From an uncultured Bacteroidota bacterium (lineage in GTDB: Bacteria > Bacteroidota > Bacteroidia > Bacteroidales > GWA2-32-17), in contig CAILUD010000228.1 of the NCBI GenBank assembly GCA_903837285.1, positions 1 to 33,497 of the forward strand: a stretch of DNA of 33,497 bases, in the 5' to 3' direction. Position 1 is the first letter of the stretch. Each line of letters opens with the position of its first letter. The position numbers were made by a program, and so were the translations under genes. The notes under the pieces are model-generated. The model worked only from the letters and a program-made list of their open reading frames with translations, did no database searches and had not been told where the DNA came from. Shown here in pieces: positions 8,399 to 16,800 of the stretch.

Positions 8399-9227
8399 TT
8401 AGCTCCTTGTTTTTAGACTTTATTTGTTTTGCATTTTGCTTAGTTATTACCTTTTTCCCTGTTTTTTCTTCAATCTCTCTTCTTGTGTTTCCAACAATTG
8501 TTCCTCCCTGACTAGCAATAACACGGCTCTCTTCAAAAGTTTCAGGATTTTTTTCTTTGGAAATTTCTGTTGTTGTGGCTTCTGCTAACATGTTAAGTAC
8601 TAATTCAAGATTATTCATATGATCGCGAAGATTCTCCTTTTTTAACTCCTTAAACTTCTTATATTGCTTTGTAGAAAATCCACTCCATGCCTTTGTTATT
8701 TCATCTGTAAGAATTGCAAATTCTTGTCCTTTTTTAATTCCGCAATTTTCCCATTCATCAGTAAGTTCCTTTCTAACTTCAATACTTTTAAGTCGCTGAT
8801 TTATCCATTCTTTTGAATATCCTTTGCGTAAATAAGTTTCCATCACTCTATCTATTCCCTTTTCCGGATCTTCTATTTCATCAATTCTTTCGCTACCTGT
8901 TTTTGCAAGCCAAAGTTTAAAGGGCTCAGCCTTAGGTGATGGAATTGATTGAATTAGTCTAAATAATTGCTCAGTATCAGCAACATCCGAGCTATACAAC
9001 TTGCCGTCAGAAGACTTAATTTTAAGTTGTCCGATATTTTCGGACAACTCACTTCCTTCAATTTTTAATTTCGATTTTAAATCACTCCAATATTTCCGTG
9101 GCCTTTCAGAACCCGTTAAAACTTCAATAACATCTACTATTGAAAAATACCACTTTTCTTTTTCTTCATCCCAAACAGAACGCACTTGTTTGGATTCAAA
9201 TAGTTTTACAGCAGTTTCTTTAGACAT
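8391..9227 (-). CDS. BRO-N / DinD-like antirepressor-domain protein
   Basis: The 278-residue protein begins with a BRO-N type domain (about residues 3-110): KQVRSVWDEEKEKWYFSIVD, then VLTGSERPRKYWSDLK and DVADTEQLFRLIQSIPSPKA. This domain occurs in phage antirepressors and baculovirus BRO proteins and binds DNA. The C-terminal part resembles the DinD / damage-inducible group (TDEWENCGIKKGQEFAILTD, then GGTIVGNTRREIEEKTGKK). It is lysine- and glutamate-rich with likely helices. There is no signal peptide. Such genes are commonly mobile or phage-derived and often chromosomally domesticated. It is the first gene of a two-gene unit with the radical SAM protein downstream, overlapping it by eight bases. 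A regulatory role is inferred only from the domain. Confidence 0.82.
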   Translation of the reverse strand: MSKETAVKLFESKQVRSVWDEEKEKWYFSIVDVIEVLTGSERPRKYWSDLKSKLKIEGSELSENIGQLKIKSSDGKLYSSDVADTEQLFRLIQSIPSPKAEPFKLWLAKTGSERIDEIEDPEKGIDRVMETYLRKGYSKEWINQRLKSIEVRKELTDEWENCGIKKGQEFAILTDEITKAWSGFSTKQYKKFKELKKENLRDHMNNLELVLNMLAEATTTEISKEKNPETFEESRVIASQGGTIVGNTRREIEEKTGKKVITKQNAKQIKSKNKELND

Positions 9228-9301
9228 AACAACCTATTTATCTTATTTCTCGGAGCACTCAAGTATATAAACACAAAGTTGACTCATTTAGAACTTCTTT
9301 T

Positions 9302-9341
9302 AGTCTCCTTCGATCCGCCGCGGCGGACGCTCAGGGTGACT
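9302..9341. repeat. palindromic repeat with GC-rich core, upstream of BRO-N gene
   Basis: Imperfect arms agtctcctt (9302-9310) and agggtgact (9333-9341) surround an exact copy of the palindrome tccgccgcggcgga (9314-9327). Without the insert the flanks read like the familiar dispersed repeat with CCTGAGCG and TCGAAGG halves. Confidence 0.8.
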
Positions 9342-9363
9342 ATTACACAAATTAAGAATGACT

Positions 9364-11055
9364 TTATTTTTTTACTATTTTACTCCAGGCATCTTTTAAA
9401 CCAACTGTGCGATTTAAAACAATATTATTTTCTGTTGTATCCTTATCAATATTGAAATATCCTAATCTTTCTAACTGATAACTTTCTCCAGCTTTTGCAT
9501 TCTTAACAAATGGCTCAAGATATCCTTTTATTACTTTTAATGAATCGGGGTTTAAATCAGCTTTAAAATCTTGTCCGTCTTCTGGATTCTCACTTTTAAA
9601 TAACCTATCATAAAGCCTTACCTCACACTCAACAGCATTTTGTGCAGAGACCCAATGAATAGTTCCTTTTACTTTTCTTCCATCTGTAGTTTTTCCGCCC
9701 CTAGATTCTTTATCGTAAGTACAATGTATTTCAATAATTTCTCCAGTTTCAGGATTCTTAACAACGTTCTCACATTTAATATAAAAAGCATAACGAAGAC
9801 GTACTTCTCCACCTGGTCTTAATCTAAAATAATCCTTTGGTGGATTTTCCATAAAATCCTCTTGTTCAATATAAAGTTCCTTAGTAAAGGGAATTTTACG
9901 TCCACCAGCTGATGCATCTTCTGGATTATTTATTGCATCAAGTTCTTCAACATGATTATCCGGGAAATTAGTAATAACAACTTTCACAGGATTTAAAACA
10001 CCAAGAATACGATTTGCTTTTTTATTTAAATCTTCTCTAACACAAAACTCAAGTAAACTAACATCAATTACATTTTCGCGTTTTGCAACTCCAATTCTTT
10101 CGGCAAAATTTCTTAAAGATTCTGGTGTATATCCACGTCGACGCAAACCACATATTGTTGGCATTCTAGGATCGTCCCATCCGTTCACGTAATTGCTTTT
10201 AACGAGTTCTAACAGCTTGCGCTTACTCATTACGGTATAAGTAAGGTTTAGTCGCGCAAATTCAATTTGACGAGGTCGTGGCAAGGGTAAACCTATCGAC
10301 TCAAGAAACCACTCATAAAGGGGACGATGAACTTCAAATTCTAATGTACAAATTGAGTGAGTAATTCCCTCAATATAATCTGATTGTCCATGAGCAAAAT
10401 CGTACATTGGGTAAATACACCATTTATTGCCAGTTCGATGATGATGAGCACGTAAAATTCTGTATAAAACAGTGTCGCGCATATGCATGTTTGGCGAAGC
10501 AAGATCAATTTTTGCCCTTAATGTTTTACTTCCATAAGCAAATTCGCCATTTTTCATTCTCTCAAACAAATCCAAATTTTCTTCAACGCTTCGGTTTCTG
10601 TAGGGACTTGGAGTTCCTGGAATAGTTGGTGTTCCACGCATACTCGAAACTTCTTCAGCACTTAAATCACACACATATGCTTTTTCTTTCTTGATAAGCA
10701 CAACTGCCCAATCGTAAATCTGTTGAAAATAATCTGAAGCATAAAATAATCTATCTTCCCAATCAAAACCTAACCAGCGAACATCTTCCATTATAGAATC
10801 AACATATTCTACATCTTCAGCAACTGGATTTGTATCATCAAAGCGAAGATTACATTTTCCGTTATAATTCTTTGCTAAACCAAAATTAAGACAAATAGAT
10901 TTTGCGTGACCAATATGCAAATAACCGTTTGGTTCCGGTGGAAAACGAGTATGAACTCTTGGCAAACTATCTCCTACTTTTGCACTCTCTACTATCTCTT
11001 CTATAAAATTTAGCGAACGGCTTTCTTCAAGGGGTAATTTTGATTCGGTATTCAT
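9364..11055 (-). CDS. glnS: glutaminyl-tRNA synthetase
   Basis: This class I aminoacyl-tRNA synthetase charges tRNA-Gln with glutamine directly. The 563-residue protein follows the bacterial GlnRS closely: [17 protein letters not shown] with the HIGH motif at 47-50, [63 protein letters not shown], and TVMSKRK at 274-280 as the KMSKS equivalent. [20 protein letters not shown] follows, and the C-terminal beta-barrel anticodon-binding domain is complete to [11 protein letters not shown]. The GlnRS-specific insertions exclude glutamyl-tRNA synthetase. The gene is divergent from folB. A -7 promoter box lies at 11082-11089 on the minus strand, giving a leader of about 20 bases. Confidence 0.97.
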   Translation of the reverse strand: MNTESKLPLEESRSLNFIEEIVESAKVGDSLPRVHTRFPPEPNGYLHIGHAKSICLNFGLAKNYNGKCNLRFDDTNPVAEDVEYVDSIMEDVRWLGFDWEDRLFYASDYFQQIYDWAVVLIKKEKAYVCDLSAEEVSSMRGTPTIPGTPSPYRNRSVEENLDLFERMKNGEFAYGSKTLRAKIDLASPNMHMRDTVLYRILRAHHHRTGNKWCIYPMYDFAHGQSDYIEGITHSICTLEFEVHRPLYEWFLESIGLPLPRPRQIEFARLNLTYTVMSKRKLLELVKSNYVNGWDDPRMPTICGLRRRGYTPESLRNFAERIGVAKRENVIDVSLLEFCVREDLNKKANRILGVLNPVKVVITNFPDNHVEELDAINNPEDASAGGRKIPFTKELYIEQEDFMENPPKDYFRLRPGGEVRLRYAFYIKCENVVKNPETGEIIEIHCTYDKESRGGKTTDGRKVKGTIHWVSAQNAVECEVRLYDRLFKSENPEDGQDFKADLNPDSLKVIKGYLEPFVKNAKAGESYQLERLGYFNIDKDTTENNIVLNRTVGLKDAWSKIVKK

Positions 11056-11081
11056 TACAAATATTTTCGTGAAATTTTGTA

Positions 11082-11089
11082 CAAAAATA
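11082..11089 (-). promoter_or_regulatory. glnS promoter -7 box (TATTTTTG)
   Basis: On the minus strand TATTTTTG matches TAnnTTTG. It ends 27 bases upstream of the glnS ATG at 11055. A matching -33 element is not clear. Confidence 0.45.
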
Positions 11090-11133
11090 ATCTGATTTAA
11101 CTAATATTGTTCATTATTTTTAAAAACAAAAAA

Positions 11134-11217
11134 TTGCCACAGATTCACAGATTAAAAATAGTTTTTGTTTCAATACATAAAACATTATGTATCATTCTAT
11201 CTGTGAATCAGTGGCAA
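11134..11217. repeat. 19-bp inverted repeat between glnS and folB
   Basis: The arms ttgccacagattcacagat (11134-11152) and atctgtgaatcagtggcaa (11199-11217) pair with one mismatch. A smaller hairpin (atacata / tatgtat) lies inside. Sequences of this kind (GCCACAGATTCACAGAT) recur across many Bacteroidota genomes. The element occupies most of the divergent promoter region and ends 16 bases before the folB start. Confidence 0.8.
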
Positions 11218-11233
11218 ATATTATTTAATTATT

Positions 11234-11593
11234 ATGGGACAAATTATTGTTGAAGGAATGGAGTTTTATGCCTATCACGGGCATTTTAAGGAAGAACAAA
11301 TTGTAGGAAATAAATTTCTTGTTGATTTAATTATCGATACTGATACGTCAAAGCCTGAAAAAACTGATAATTTAGAGGATGCTTTAGATTATGCAGCAGT
11401 TTATAATGACATAAAAGACGAAATGCAAACAAAGTCCTTTTTAGTTGAAAACATTGCCGGAAGGATTATTAATCGCCTTTATGATAAATATTCAGCTATA
11501 ATTAAAATTGATCTTATAGTTTCTAAGCTTAACCCTCCCTTAGGTGGAAAAACCGAAAAGGTAAGTATAAGACTTACAAGAGAAAGGAAATAG
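11234..11593 (+). CDS. folB: dihydroneopterin aldolase
   Basis: FolB cleaves 7,8-dihydroneopterin to 6-hydroxymethyl-7,8-dihydropterin and glycolaldehyde in folate synthesis. The 119-residue product has the usual length. It shows MEFYAYHGHFKEEQIVGNKF at the N-terminus, with the substrate-binding glutamate region, ALDYAAVYNDI in the middle, a VENIAGRI helix, and VSKLNPPLGGKTEKVSI, in which K98 corresponds to the catalytic lysine. The enzyme is a cytoplasmic oligomer. The gene stands alone between a large inverted repeat and a weak parS-like site directly after its stop codon. Confidence 0.95.
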   Translation: MGQIIVEGMEFYAYHGHFKEEQIVGNKFLVDLIIDTDTSKPEKTDNLEDALDYAAVYNDIKDEMQTKSFLVENIAGRIINRLYDKYSAIIKIDLIVSKLNPPLGGKTEKVSIRLTRERK

Positions 11594-11598
11594 AAATA

Positions 11599-11614
11599 AG
11601 TTCCACATGAAACA
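11599..11614. promoter_or_regulatory. degenerate parS-like site 3
   Basis: GTTCCACATGAAAC at 11600-11613 differs from the B. subtilis-type parS core by one base (CACATG in place of CACGTG), and the last base A also matches. It lies just after the folB stop codon. A change in the central CACGTG usually weakens ParB binding, so this may be a decayed site. Confidence 0.45.
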
Positions 11615-11622
11615 ATAAAAAA

Positions 11623-11702
11623 TGTCATTCTGAACGTCCGCCGCGGCGGATGAAGAATCTGTTTTTATAATCCGAACAAGACTCTTCGTCCACCGCTGCC
11701 GA
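11623..11702. repeat. palindromic repeat with GC-rich insert (tgtcattctgaac type)
   Basis: The sequence tgtcattctgaacg is followed by an exact tccgccgcggcgga (11637-11650) and tgaagaatct. The gaagaatct arm (11652-11660) pairs with agactcttc (11679-11687), and a degenerate copy of the GC palindrome, tccaccgctgccga, follows at 11689-11702 where the second arm would carry it. Confidence 0.75.
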
Positions 11703-11718
11703 GTTCGCTAGGTAATAG

Positions 11719-11786
11719 TTGCGGGTCGAGCCCGCAATGACGAGCTTTTTAATTTGTTAACGTCATGGCGGACTACGATCCGCCAT
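11719..11786. repeat. two short hairpin repeats
   Basis: The first hairpin is ttgcggg tcgag cccgcaa (11719-11737), the same family as the attgcgggtc element at 6911. The second is atggcgga / tccgccat (11765-11786), a second copy of the hairpin at 6967-6987 with a different loop. Confidence 0.75.
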
Positions 11787-11817
11787 CTATATTTAAGTAA
11801 ACAATACCATAAAAAAA

Positions 11818-11844
11818 GCAGTCAAGTCAAAAAACCATGACTGC
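11818..11844. repeat. 27-nt hairpin repeat, copy 1
   Basis: Arms gcagtca (11818-11824) and tgactgc (11838-11844) pair perfectly. The 27 bases match the copy at 14698-14724 at 23 positions. All four differences are G in the other copy and A here, and they weaken the inner stem. Confidence 0.75.
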
Positions 11845-11859
11845 AATTAAACACTTTTT

Positions 11860-11950
11860 GTCATTCTGAATGTAACGAAGTGTCCGCCGCGGCGGATGAA
11901 GAATCTATTTCTATAATCCAAACTAGATTCTTCGCTTCGCTCTGAATGAC
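11860..11950. repeat. large imperfect palindrome with the GC insert in one arm only
   Basis: The left arm starts gtcattctgaatgtaacgaag at 11860 and continues tgaagaatcta; the right arm, read in reverse complement from 11950, is gtcattcagagcgaag then cgaagaatctag. The left arm alone carries tccgccgcggcgga (11883-11896) at the junction. This is direct evidence that the GC palindrome is a separate module added to an older repeat. Confidence 0.85.
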
Positions 11951-11961
11951 AATACCTGTTT

Positions 11962-14565
11962 TTACTTAACCACTATAACTTTTTTAAACTGTGAACCTTG
12001 TTTTGTTTCTATTTTAACAATGTACAGACCTCCAGAAAGATTATCAGTAAAAACTCGAGTTTGATTACCAATAAATTTCACCTGTTTTACAAATACTCCT
12101 TCGGCAGTATATATTTTGATAGTTTTTAAGTCGTTATTATTTTCGAATTTTATATCAAAATAACTGCTTGCAGGGTTTGGATATAGGCTTATTTCTTCTT
12201 TAATAATATTCCCTTTAATTCCTTGGCCAAATGAGCCACAAGGTGACATCTGATTAATAAAACCATCACGTATAACATCAATACGTTGTTTCATAACTTC
12301 AACACCAGCTAAAGGGCTAGGATTTACATAATCTCTACCAAAAACAAAAGCAAGATCAAGTTGATCAATATCCCCAGGTACCATGGTGTAAGGACCTGAA
12401 GAAGCAACACCTCTATAATCTTTTAATGCATTACCTTGAATTGACCATCCTGGTTGAACAACCCCTCCAGTTCCCCAAGAACATGAATCTGTAGTTGGAT
12501 TTCCTGAAAAAGCAAAATTAGCTGGAATCGCTGTTTGTGATGTATCATAACCAGTTCCACCATAAGTCCATCTGACTCCATTTTTCCAATATCCAGATAA
12601 AAACCTATAATATTCTAAAGCATTAGCAGGATCACTTAATGCACTTCCATCATTTTGAAAATACATAAATCGTGACATTCCTAAGCGTTCGTTATCAATT
12701 ATTCCATCATTAAAATTTAACCCATTAATACTTTCATCGCATCCATTTGCGATACCCGAACTGCCATAATCACTCGCATCACTATCCATATAAGGACCTC
12801 CTAAAAAGGTAAAAGACAATGCAGGAGGATTTGTTCCATATGTTTGCCCCATACCATCACCATCCATTGCATCACCATTAAAGCCATAAAAGCTACCTCG
12901 TTTAACATCACACTCAATATAATCATCTGTAAAATCTCCAATATCCATATCAGTCCAATATCCAATAAATGTTGAATCGTATATTCTAGTAGATCTATTA
13001 ATTATTTCATAATTAATAAATATTGTGTTCCAAAAAGCAGAATCCGAATAACAATCAAAACCATAAGCCATTGCATGAACTTCAATGCCTAATTTATTTC
13101 CACCATCCGTTTCGGTATGAGTTGCCATGCTATCATTAAAAATAAAATAAACCGCCTGATCTCCCTTTATTTTTGGATAATCACCCAATTGAGGACTATA
13201 AATTCCATCATTATTAACATCCCAAAAAGGAGCCATTGAATAAAAGTAACCACAAGTATTACAGTTGCCTGGCCAATTAGCAATTACTTCGGGCATAACA
13301 TAAGCAGGATCCGACCAGTGAGCAATATGATATTCTATTTCCTGCTTTGAAACTTTCCATGTTCTGTTCCATTTTTCCTGCTCGTTTTTATAACTTATTG
13401 AATCCATTATTGGCCCTGGAAAAAAATCTTCTCCGTCACCATATCTCTGGCCGGCAACATGAATCTGTCCATTATTATCAATTGCACCTATCCAGACTGC
13501 GCTTGCATAATTTGCATTTTTACCGCTACCATTAGGTACTTCAAAACCTGGCAACATAGTATTTTTATTCCAAAATAAAGAACCGTCATTATTTATATTA
13601 GCTTTTATATTATTAATTGAAATAAAATCAGAATTAGGAAAGCCACCACCAATAGTTGTTTTATAAATCGTACACAACGAGCCAACAGCATAGCCAAGAG
13701 TATCATTTACGAAAAACAAATATTTTGCAAATTGGCCTGGTACAATCTGTTCTATCCAATTTATACCACGATCAATTGTTTTATATATTCTATTTCCAAA
13801 AGGAAAATAACCGGTTAAGGTGTCTGTAAAAAATAATGCACCTGAAAACGTTGAAACTGGAAAAATAGTTGAATTTGCAGTCCAACTATTACCTGAATTA
13901 CTTGTTTTTAATAATATCTGATTACCTCCTATAAAACCCACATTATTAAAAAAAATAATAGAATTAAGATTTGCAGTAGTTCCTGAATTTTCTAAAGTCC
14001 AGGATAAGCCCCCATCAACTGTTTTTAATATTGTACCTATAACTCCGACAGCATAACCACTTAAGTTGTCTGAAAAATAAACAGCTGTCAATCTATTTGT
14101 TGTTCCACTAATCTGGTGATTCCATGTAGCACCCCCATCTATTGTTTTTAAAATTAATCCTAATCCACCAACAATAAAACCATAATTTTCATCTATAAAA
14201 AAAACTGATGTTAATCTTGTAGAATCACCTGTTACCTGCTGAATCCAATTATTTCCACCATCAATTGTTTTTAAAATAACTTCTGCCCCAGTTATACCAC
14301 CAACTGCATAACCCACATTTGAATTTACAAAATAAACTGAATACAAAGGATTTGTAGTACCACTTATTTGAGAATTCCAGGTATTACCCCCATCTGTTGT
14401 TTTTATTATTTTACCTGAACTTCCAACTGCATATCCAATCTGTGTATCTGTAAAATATACAGCATTTAAACCACCTGTTGGTTCACTATAAATTTTGTTC
14501 CATGCATAAGAATTAAAGTAAATTTCTAGAATCAAAACTGCTGTTGTAAAAATTATTTTTTTCAT
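11962..14565 (-). CDS. secreted protein with Ycf48/BNR-like repeats and type IX sorting domain
   Basis: The 867-residue protein starts with a signal peptide (MKKIIFTTAVLILEIYFNSYA). Residues of about 25-320 are seven or so repeats of roughly 43 residues with the pattern TDxxxGYAVGxxGxIxKTxDGGxTW, as in Ycf48-type photosynthesis assembly factors and BNR/sialidase-like propellers. Here they most likely form a seven-bladed adhesion or recognition propeller rather than an enzyme. The middle part (about 330-780) has an aromatic- and aspartate-rich region (DVNNDGIYSPQLGDYPKIKG) of unknown function that recurs in Bacteroidota secreted proteins. The last 75 residues, from SLYPNPASSYFDIKF to the C-terminal KKVIVVK, are a type A sorting domain, which directs export across the outer membrane and anchoring on the cell surface. 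Direct copies of one repeat flank the gene. Confidence 0.9.
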   Translation of the reverse strand: MKKIIFTTAVLILEIYFNSYAWNKIYSEPTGGLNAVYFTDTQIGYAVGSSGKIIKTTDGGNTWNSQISGTTNPLYSVYFVNSNVGYAVGGITGAEVILKTIDGGNNWIQQVTGDSTRLTSVFFIDENYGFIVGGLGLILKTIDGGATWNHQISGTTNRLTAVYFSDNLSGYAVGVIGTILKTVDGGLSWTLENSGTTANLNSIIFFNNVGFIGGNQILLKTSNSGNSWTANSTIFPVSTFSGALFFTDTLTGYFPFGNRIYKTIDRGINWIEQIVPGQFAKYLFFVNDTLGYAVGSLCTIYKTTIGGGFPNSDFISINNIKANINNDGSLFWNKNTMLPGFEVPNGSGKNANYASAVWIGAIDNNGQIHVAGQRYGDGEDFFPGPIMDSISYKNEQEKWNRTWKVSKQEIEYHIAHWSDPAYVMPEVIANWPGNCNTCGYFYSMAPFWDVNNDGIYSPQLGDYPKIKGDQAVYFIFNDSMATHTETDGGNKLGIEVHAMAYGFDCYSDSAFWNTIFINYEIINRSTRIYDSTFIGYWTDMDIGDFTDDYIECDVKRGSFYGFNGDAMDGDGMGQTYGTNPPALSFTFLGGPYMDSDASDYGSSGIANGCDESINGLNFNDGIIDNERLGMSRFMYFQNDGSALSDPANALEYYRFLSGYWKNGVRWTYGGTGYDTSQTAIPANFAFSGNPTTDSCSWGTGGVVQPGWSIQGNALKDYRGVASSGPYTMVPGDIDQLDLAFVFGRDYVNPSPLAGVEVMKQRIDVIRDGFINQMSPCGSFGQGIKGNIIKEEISLYPNPASSYFDIKFENNNDLKTIKIYTAEGVFVKQVKFIGNQTRVFTDNLSGGLYIVKIETKQGSQFKKVIVVK

Positions 14566-14586
14566 AGCTTTTAGTATTTATTACAT

Positions 14587-14618
14587 CAAAGCTATATTAA
14601 TACAATGCCCAAATCAAA
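14587..14618 (-). promoter_or_regulatory. promoter of the Ycf48-like gene (-33 TTTG, -7 TAGCTTTG)
   Basis: On the minus strand TTTG (14615-14618) and TAGCTTTG (14587-14594) are separated by 20 bases, a full match to the Bacteroidetes consensus. The predicted transcription start is near 14581, about 16 bases before the ATG. Confidence 0.65.
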
Positions 14619-14697
14619 CATAAACTTCCCTACTGTATATAACAATTTACAAAATGTGGGTTTGAGTTTCCCAACGGGAAAAATTGAGAATAAATAA

Positions 14698-14764
14698 GCA
14701 GTCAGGTCGAAAGACCGTGACTGCAATTTATTCGAACTAGACTCTTCGTTACACTCAGAGTGAC
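14698..14764. repeat. 27-nt hairpin repeat copy 2 plus half of a palindromic repeat
   Basis: Arms gcagtcaggtc (14698-14708) and gacc-g-tgactgc (14713-14724) form an 11-bp stem with one bulged G and a GAAA tetraloop. Next comes actagactcttcg...actcagagtgac (14736-14764), which resembles the right arm of the palindrome at 11921-11950. The same two units occur in the same order at 11818-11950. Confidence 0.75.
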
Positions 14765-14783
14765 AAAAAATATTCGTGTCGAT

Positions 14784-15908
14784 TTATTTCTCAGCTTTGC
14801 CTATTAAACAAGTAATTGGAAAGTGGTCACTTAAATCTTCTTTTCCAACTTTAAAATCGTAAGCATTAAATATTGGACTATGAAAAATATAATCAATTCT
14901 AAGCATTGGAATTTTCCCATTATAAGTGCTTCCTATTCCGCTTCCAGATTCGATATATGAATCTTTTAAACCACTTCCTATTGTTTGGTATGAATACGAA
15001 ACAGGAGTGTCGTTAAAGTCACCACAAACAATAACTGGATATTTGCAAGCTGCTATGTGCGCTGCCACAGAATCGGCCTGATTTGCTCTTTTTGTAAATG
15101 CGTGCTTAATTCGTTTAATAATATTTTTAGTATCTCTAACCTCAACACTATCAACTTTAAAATCAATTTTATCAATAAATTCATAGTCTTCTTTTCCAAA
15201 TCTGATACTTTCAAGATGGTTGTTATAAATTCTTACAGTATCGTCAAACATAATAACATCCGTGTAAATAGTCATATTTGAAGTACCTGGAAAAATAATT
15301 TCACCTTTATTTATTATTGGAAATTTTGTTAAAGTAGCAATGCCAAAATAATACAGACCCTTATTAACAACAGGGAATGAGGCATGTACTTTATTTGCCG
15401 ATAAAAATTTTATAAGAGTATCTGAAGTCGAAAATTTTCCATCTTTTTGGTAATAATATTCCTGAAAACAAATAATATCGGGATCTTCGCTTTTTAAATA
15501 TTTAAATATTTTATTTTTGTTATGCTCGTTGTTTTTCCAGTTATACAAATCGAATAATCTAACATTAAACGACATAATTTTAACCATTCCTTTCTCTGGC
15601 ACATCGTTATTAAACCAACCAGGGTGATAATAGCCAGAAAAAACATATGTACCATAAAGTATAAATGGCAAGAATATTAAAAGATGTTTTTTATACCCTC
15701 TTAATAATATTAACAAAAAGAAAATAATAGTTGAAGTAAAAATATACGGAAATGCAAGTCCAGTAAATGCAGGAATCCAAAAAACATGAGGATTAATAAA
15801 AGGAGAGATAACCGACATAATCAAAAGAATAAGAACAGAATAAGCTGTGATTAAAAAAGAATTTTTAATCAGTAATCTAAAAATCGATTTATGTTTTTGT
15901 TCTTTCAA
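14784..15908 (-). CDS. membrane-anchored endonuclease/exonuclease/phosphatase (EEP) family hydrolase
   Basis: The 374-residue protein has three transmembrane segments in its first 95 residues (about 15-35, 42-70, 75-92) and then an EEP catalytic domain, probably on the outer face of the inner membrane. The catalytic set is present: N115 in IMSFNVRLFD, E150 in DIICFQEYY, the NNHLES strand, VIVCGDFNDTPVSYS, RIDYIFHS, and S360-D361-H362 in LSDHFPI. The family includes nucleases, phosphodiesterases and sphingomyelinases, so the substrate cannot be told. It overlaps the upstream rhomboid gene by four bases and is the last gene of the mutL operon. The arrangement with two rhomboids and mutL is, to my knowledge, conserved among Bacteroidales. 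Confidence 0.88.
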   Translation of the reverse strand: MKEQKHKSIFRLLIKNSFLITAYSVLILLIMSVISPFINPHVFWIPAFTGLAFPYIFTSTIIFFLLILLRGYKKHLLIFLPFILYGTYVFSGYYHPGWFNNDVPEKGMVKIMSFNVRLFDLYNWKNNEHNKNKIFKYLKSEDPDIICFQEYYYQKDGKFSTSDTLIKFLSANKVHASFPVVNKGLYYFGIATLTKFPIINKGEIIFPGTSNMTIYTDVIMFDDTVRIYNNHLESIRFGKEDYEFIDKIDFKVDSVEVRDTKNIIKRIKHAFTKRANQADSVAAHIAACKYPVIVCGDFNDTPVSYSYQTIGSGLKDSYIESGSGIGSTYNGKIPMLRIDYIFHSPIFNAYDFKVGKEDLSDHFPITCLIGKAEK

Positions 15909-16798
15909 TTAGGTTTACTTGAGTTAAACAAAATCTCTTTTTCTTTTTTCGATAAACTCTCATATCCCGATTGTGATATTTTATCGAGTACAGCATCTAT
16001 TTCCTTTTGTTTTTTAACTTTTTCGTAGTTGTACTCTTTATCGTCCATATCTTTTACCTTGCTATAAGTAGCCTTCATTTTTGGTTTTCTTTTAAACGAA
16101 AAACTAATTCCCGAAAACATTTTTGAAAACCATGAAAGTATATCTTTTCCACGTTTAAATTGCATTGCATAAATAAATCCAAAGAAAGCCCCACCAAGAT
16201 GAGCAATATGACCACCACTATTTTCTCCTGCTATACTTAAGAAATCGACTACAATAGAGAATAATGCAATATACTTTAATTTAACATCGCCAAGAAACAT
16301 TAAACTAACCTTTTGATCGGGAATATAAAACGAGATTGCAACAACAACAGCAATTACAGAAGCAGAGGCTCCTAGAGCTACAGATTTCGATAATATTGGT
16401 GCAAAAACAGGAAATAAATTAAATGCTGCAATATAAAATATAGCTCCAAAAAGACCTCCAATTATATATAAAGCAGTGATTTTTTTTGCCCCGATATATG
16501 CTACAAAAAGTTTTCCGAACCAATAAAACCAGAGCATATTAAACAGAATATGAAGAAAATCTTCATGCAAAAACATATATGTAATTACCGTCCACGGTTG
16601 ATATTTTAAAGCAGTTAAATCGGCAGGAAGAGAAAGATAGTTAACTGGATAATAAAGCCCCGAATCCCTAACCTGAATAAGAAAAAGCACTACCCTAAAA
16701 ACACTTACCAAAACATAAACAGCAATATTCAAATACAGTATCTTTTCGAAACTGTTAGACTGCTTAATTTTGTTTATAGCAACTTTATAAAAATCCAT
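15905..16798 (-). CDS. rhomboid-family intramembrane serine protease with extra C-terminal domain
   Basis: The 297-residue protein has about six transmembrane helices. Rhomboid features are HEDFLHILFNMLWFYWFG (the H-x3-N loop region at about 78-95), the catalytic serine S145 in LGASASVIA, and the catalytic histidine H197 in GGHIAHLGGAFFGF. It is thus likely an active protease that cuts transmembrane substrates within the inner membrane. The C-terminal 80 residues are charged and cytoplasmic and end in a short helical motif (DAVLDKISQSGYESLSKKEK) that is typical of Bacteroidota rhomboids. It starts two bases after the end of the next rhomboid gene and overlaps the EEP gene. Confidence 0.92.
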   Translation of the reverse strand: MDFYKVAINKIKQSNSFEKILYLNIAVYVLVSVFRVVLFLIQVRDSGLYYPVNYLSLPADLTALKYQPWTVITYMFLHEDFLHILFNMLWFYWFGKLFVAYIGAKKITALYIIGGLFGAIFYIAAFNLFPVFAPILSKSVALGASASVIAVVVAISFYIPDQKVSLMFLGDVKLKYIALFSIVVDFLSIAGENSGGHIAHLGGAFFGFIYAMQFKRGKDILSWFSKMFSGISFSFKRKPKMKATYSKVKDMDDKEYNYEKVKKQKEIDAVLDKISQSGYESLSKKEKEILFNSSKPN

Positions 16799-16800
16799 TA

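Larger units (their letters stand above)
11594..11961. other. 368-base gene-free spacer made of repeats
   Basis: The spacer between convergent folB and the type IX cargo gene holds, in order: a parS-like site (11599-11614), a GC-palindrome repeat (11623-11702), a hairpin ttgcggg / cccgcaa (11719-11737), a hairpin atggcgga / tccgccat (11765-11786), a 27-nt hairpin (11818-11844), and a large imperfect palindrome (11860-11950). No open frame of interest was seen. Confidence 0.8.

Noticed and set aside
9274..9281. CAACTTTG on the minus strand as a -7 box for the BRO-N gene
   Set aside because: It differs from TAnnTTTG at the first base and lacks a -33 element; too weak to list as a feature.
11962..14565. 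Sialidase or photosystem assembly function from the BNR/Ycf48 repeats
   Set aside because: No catalytic residues of sialidases are visible and the host is not photosynthetic; the repeats only indicate a propeller.
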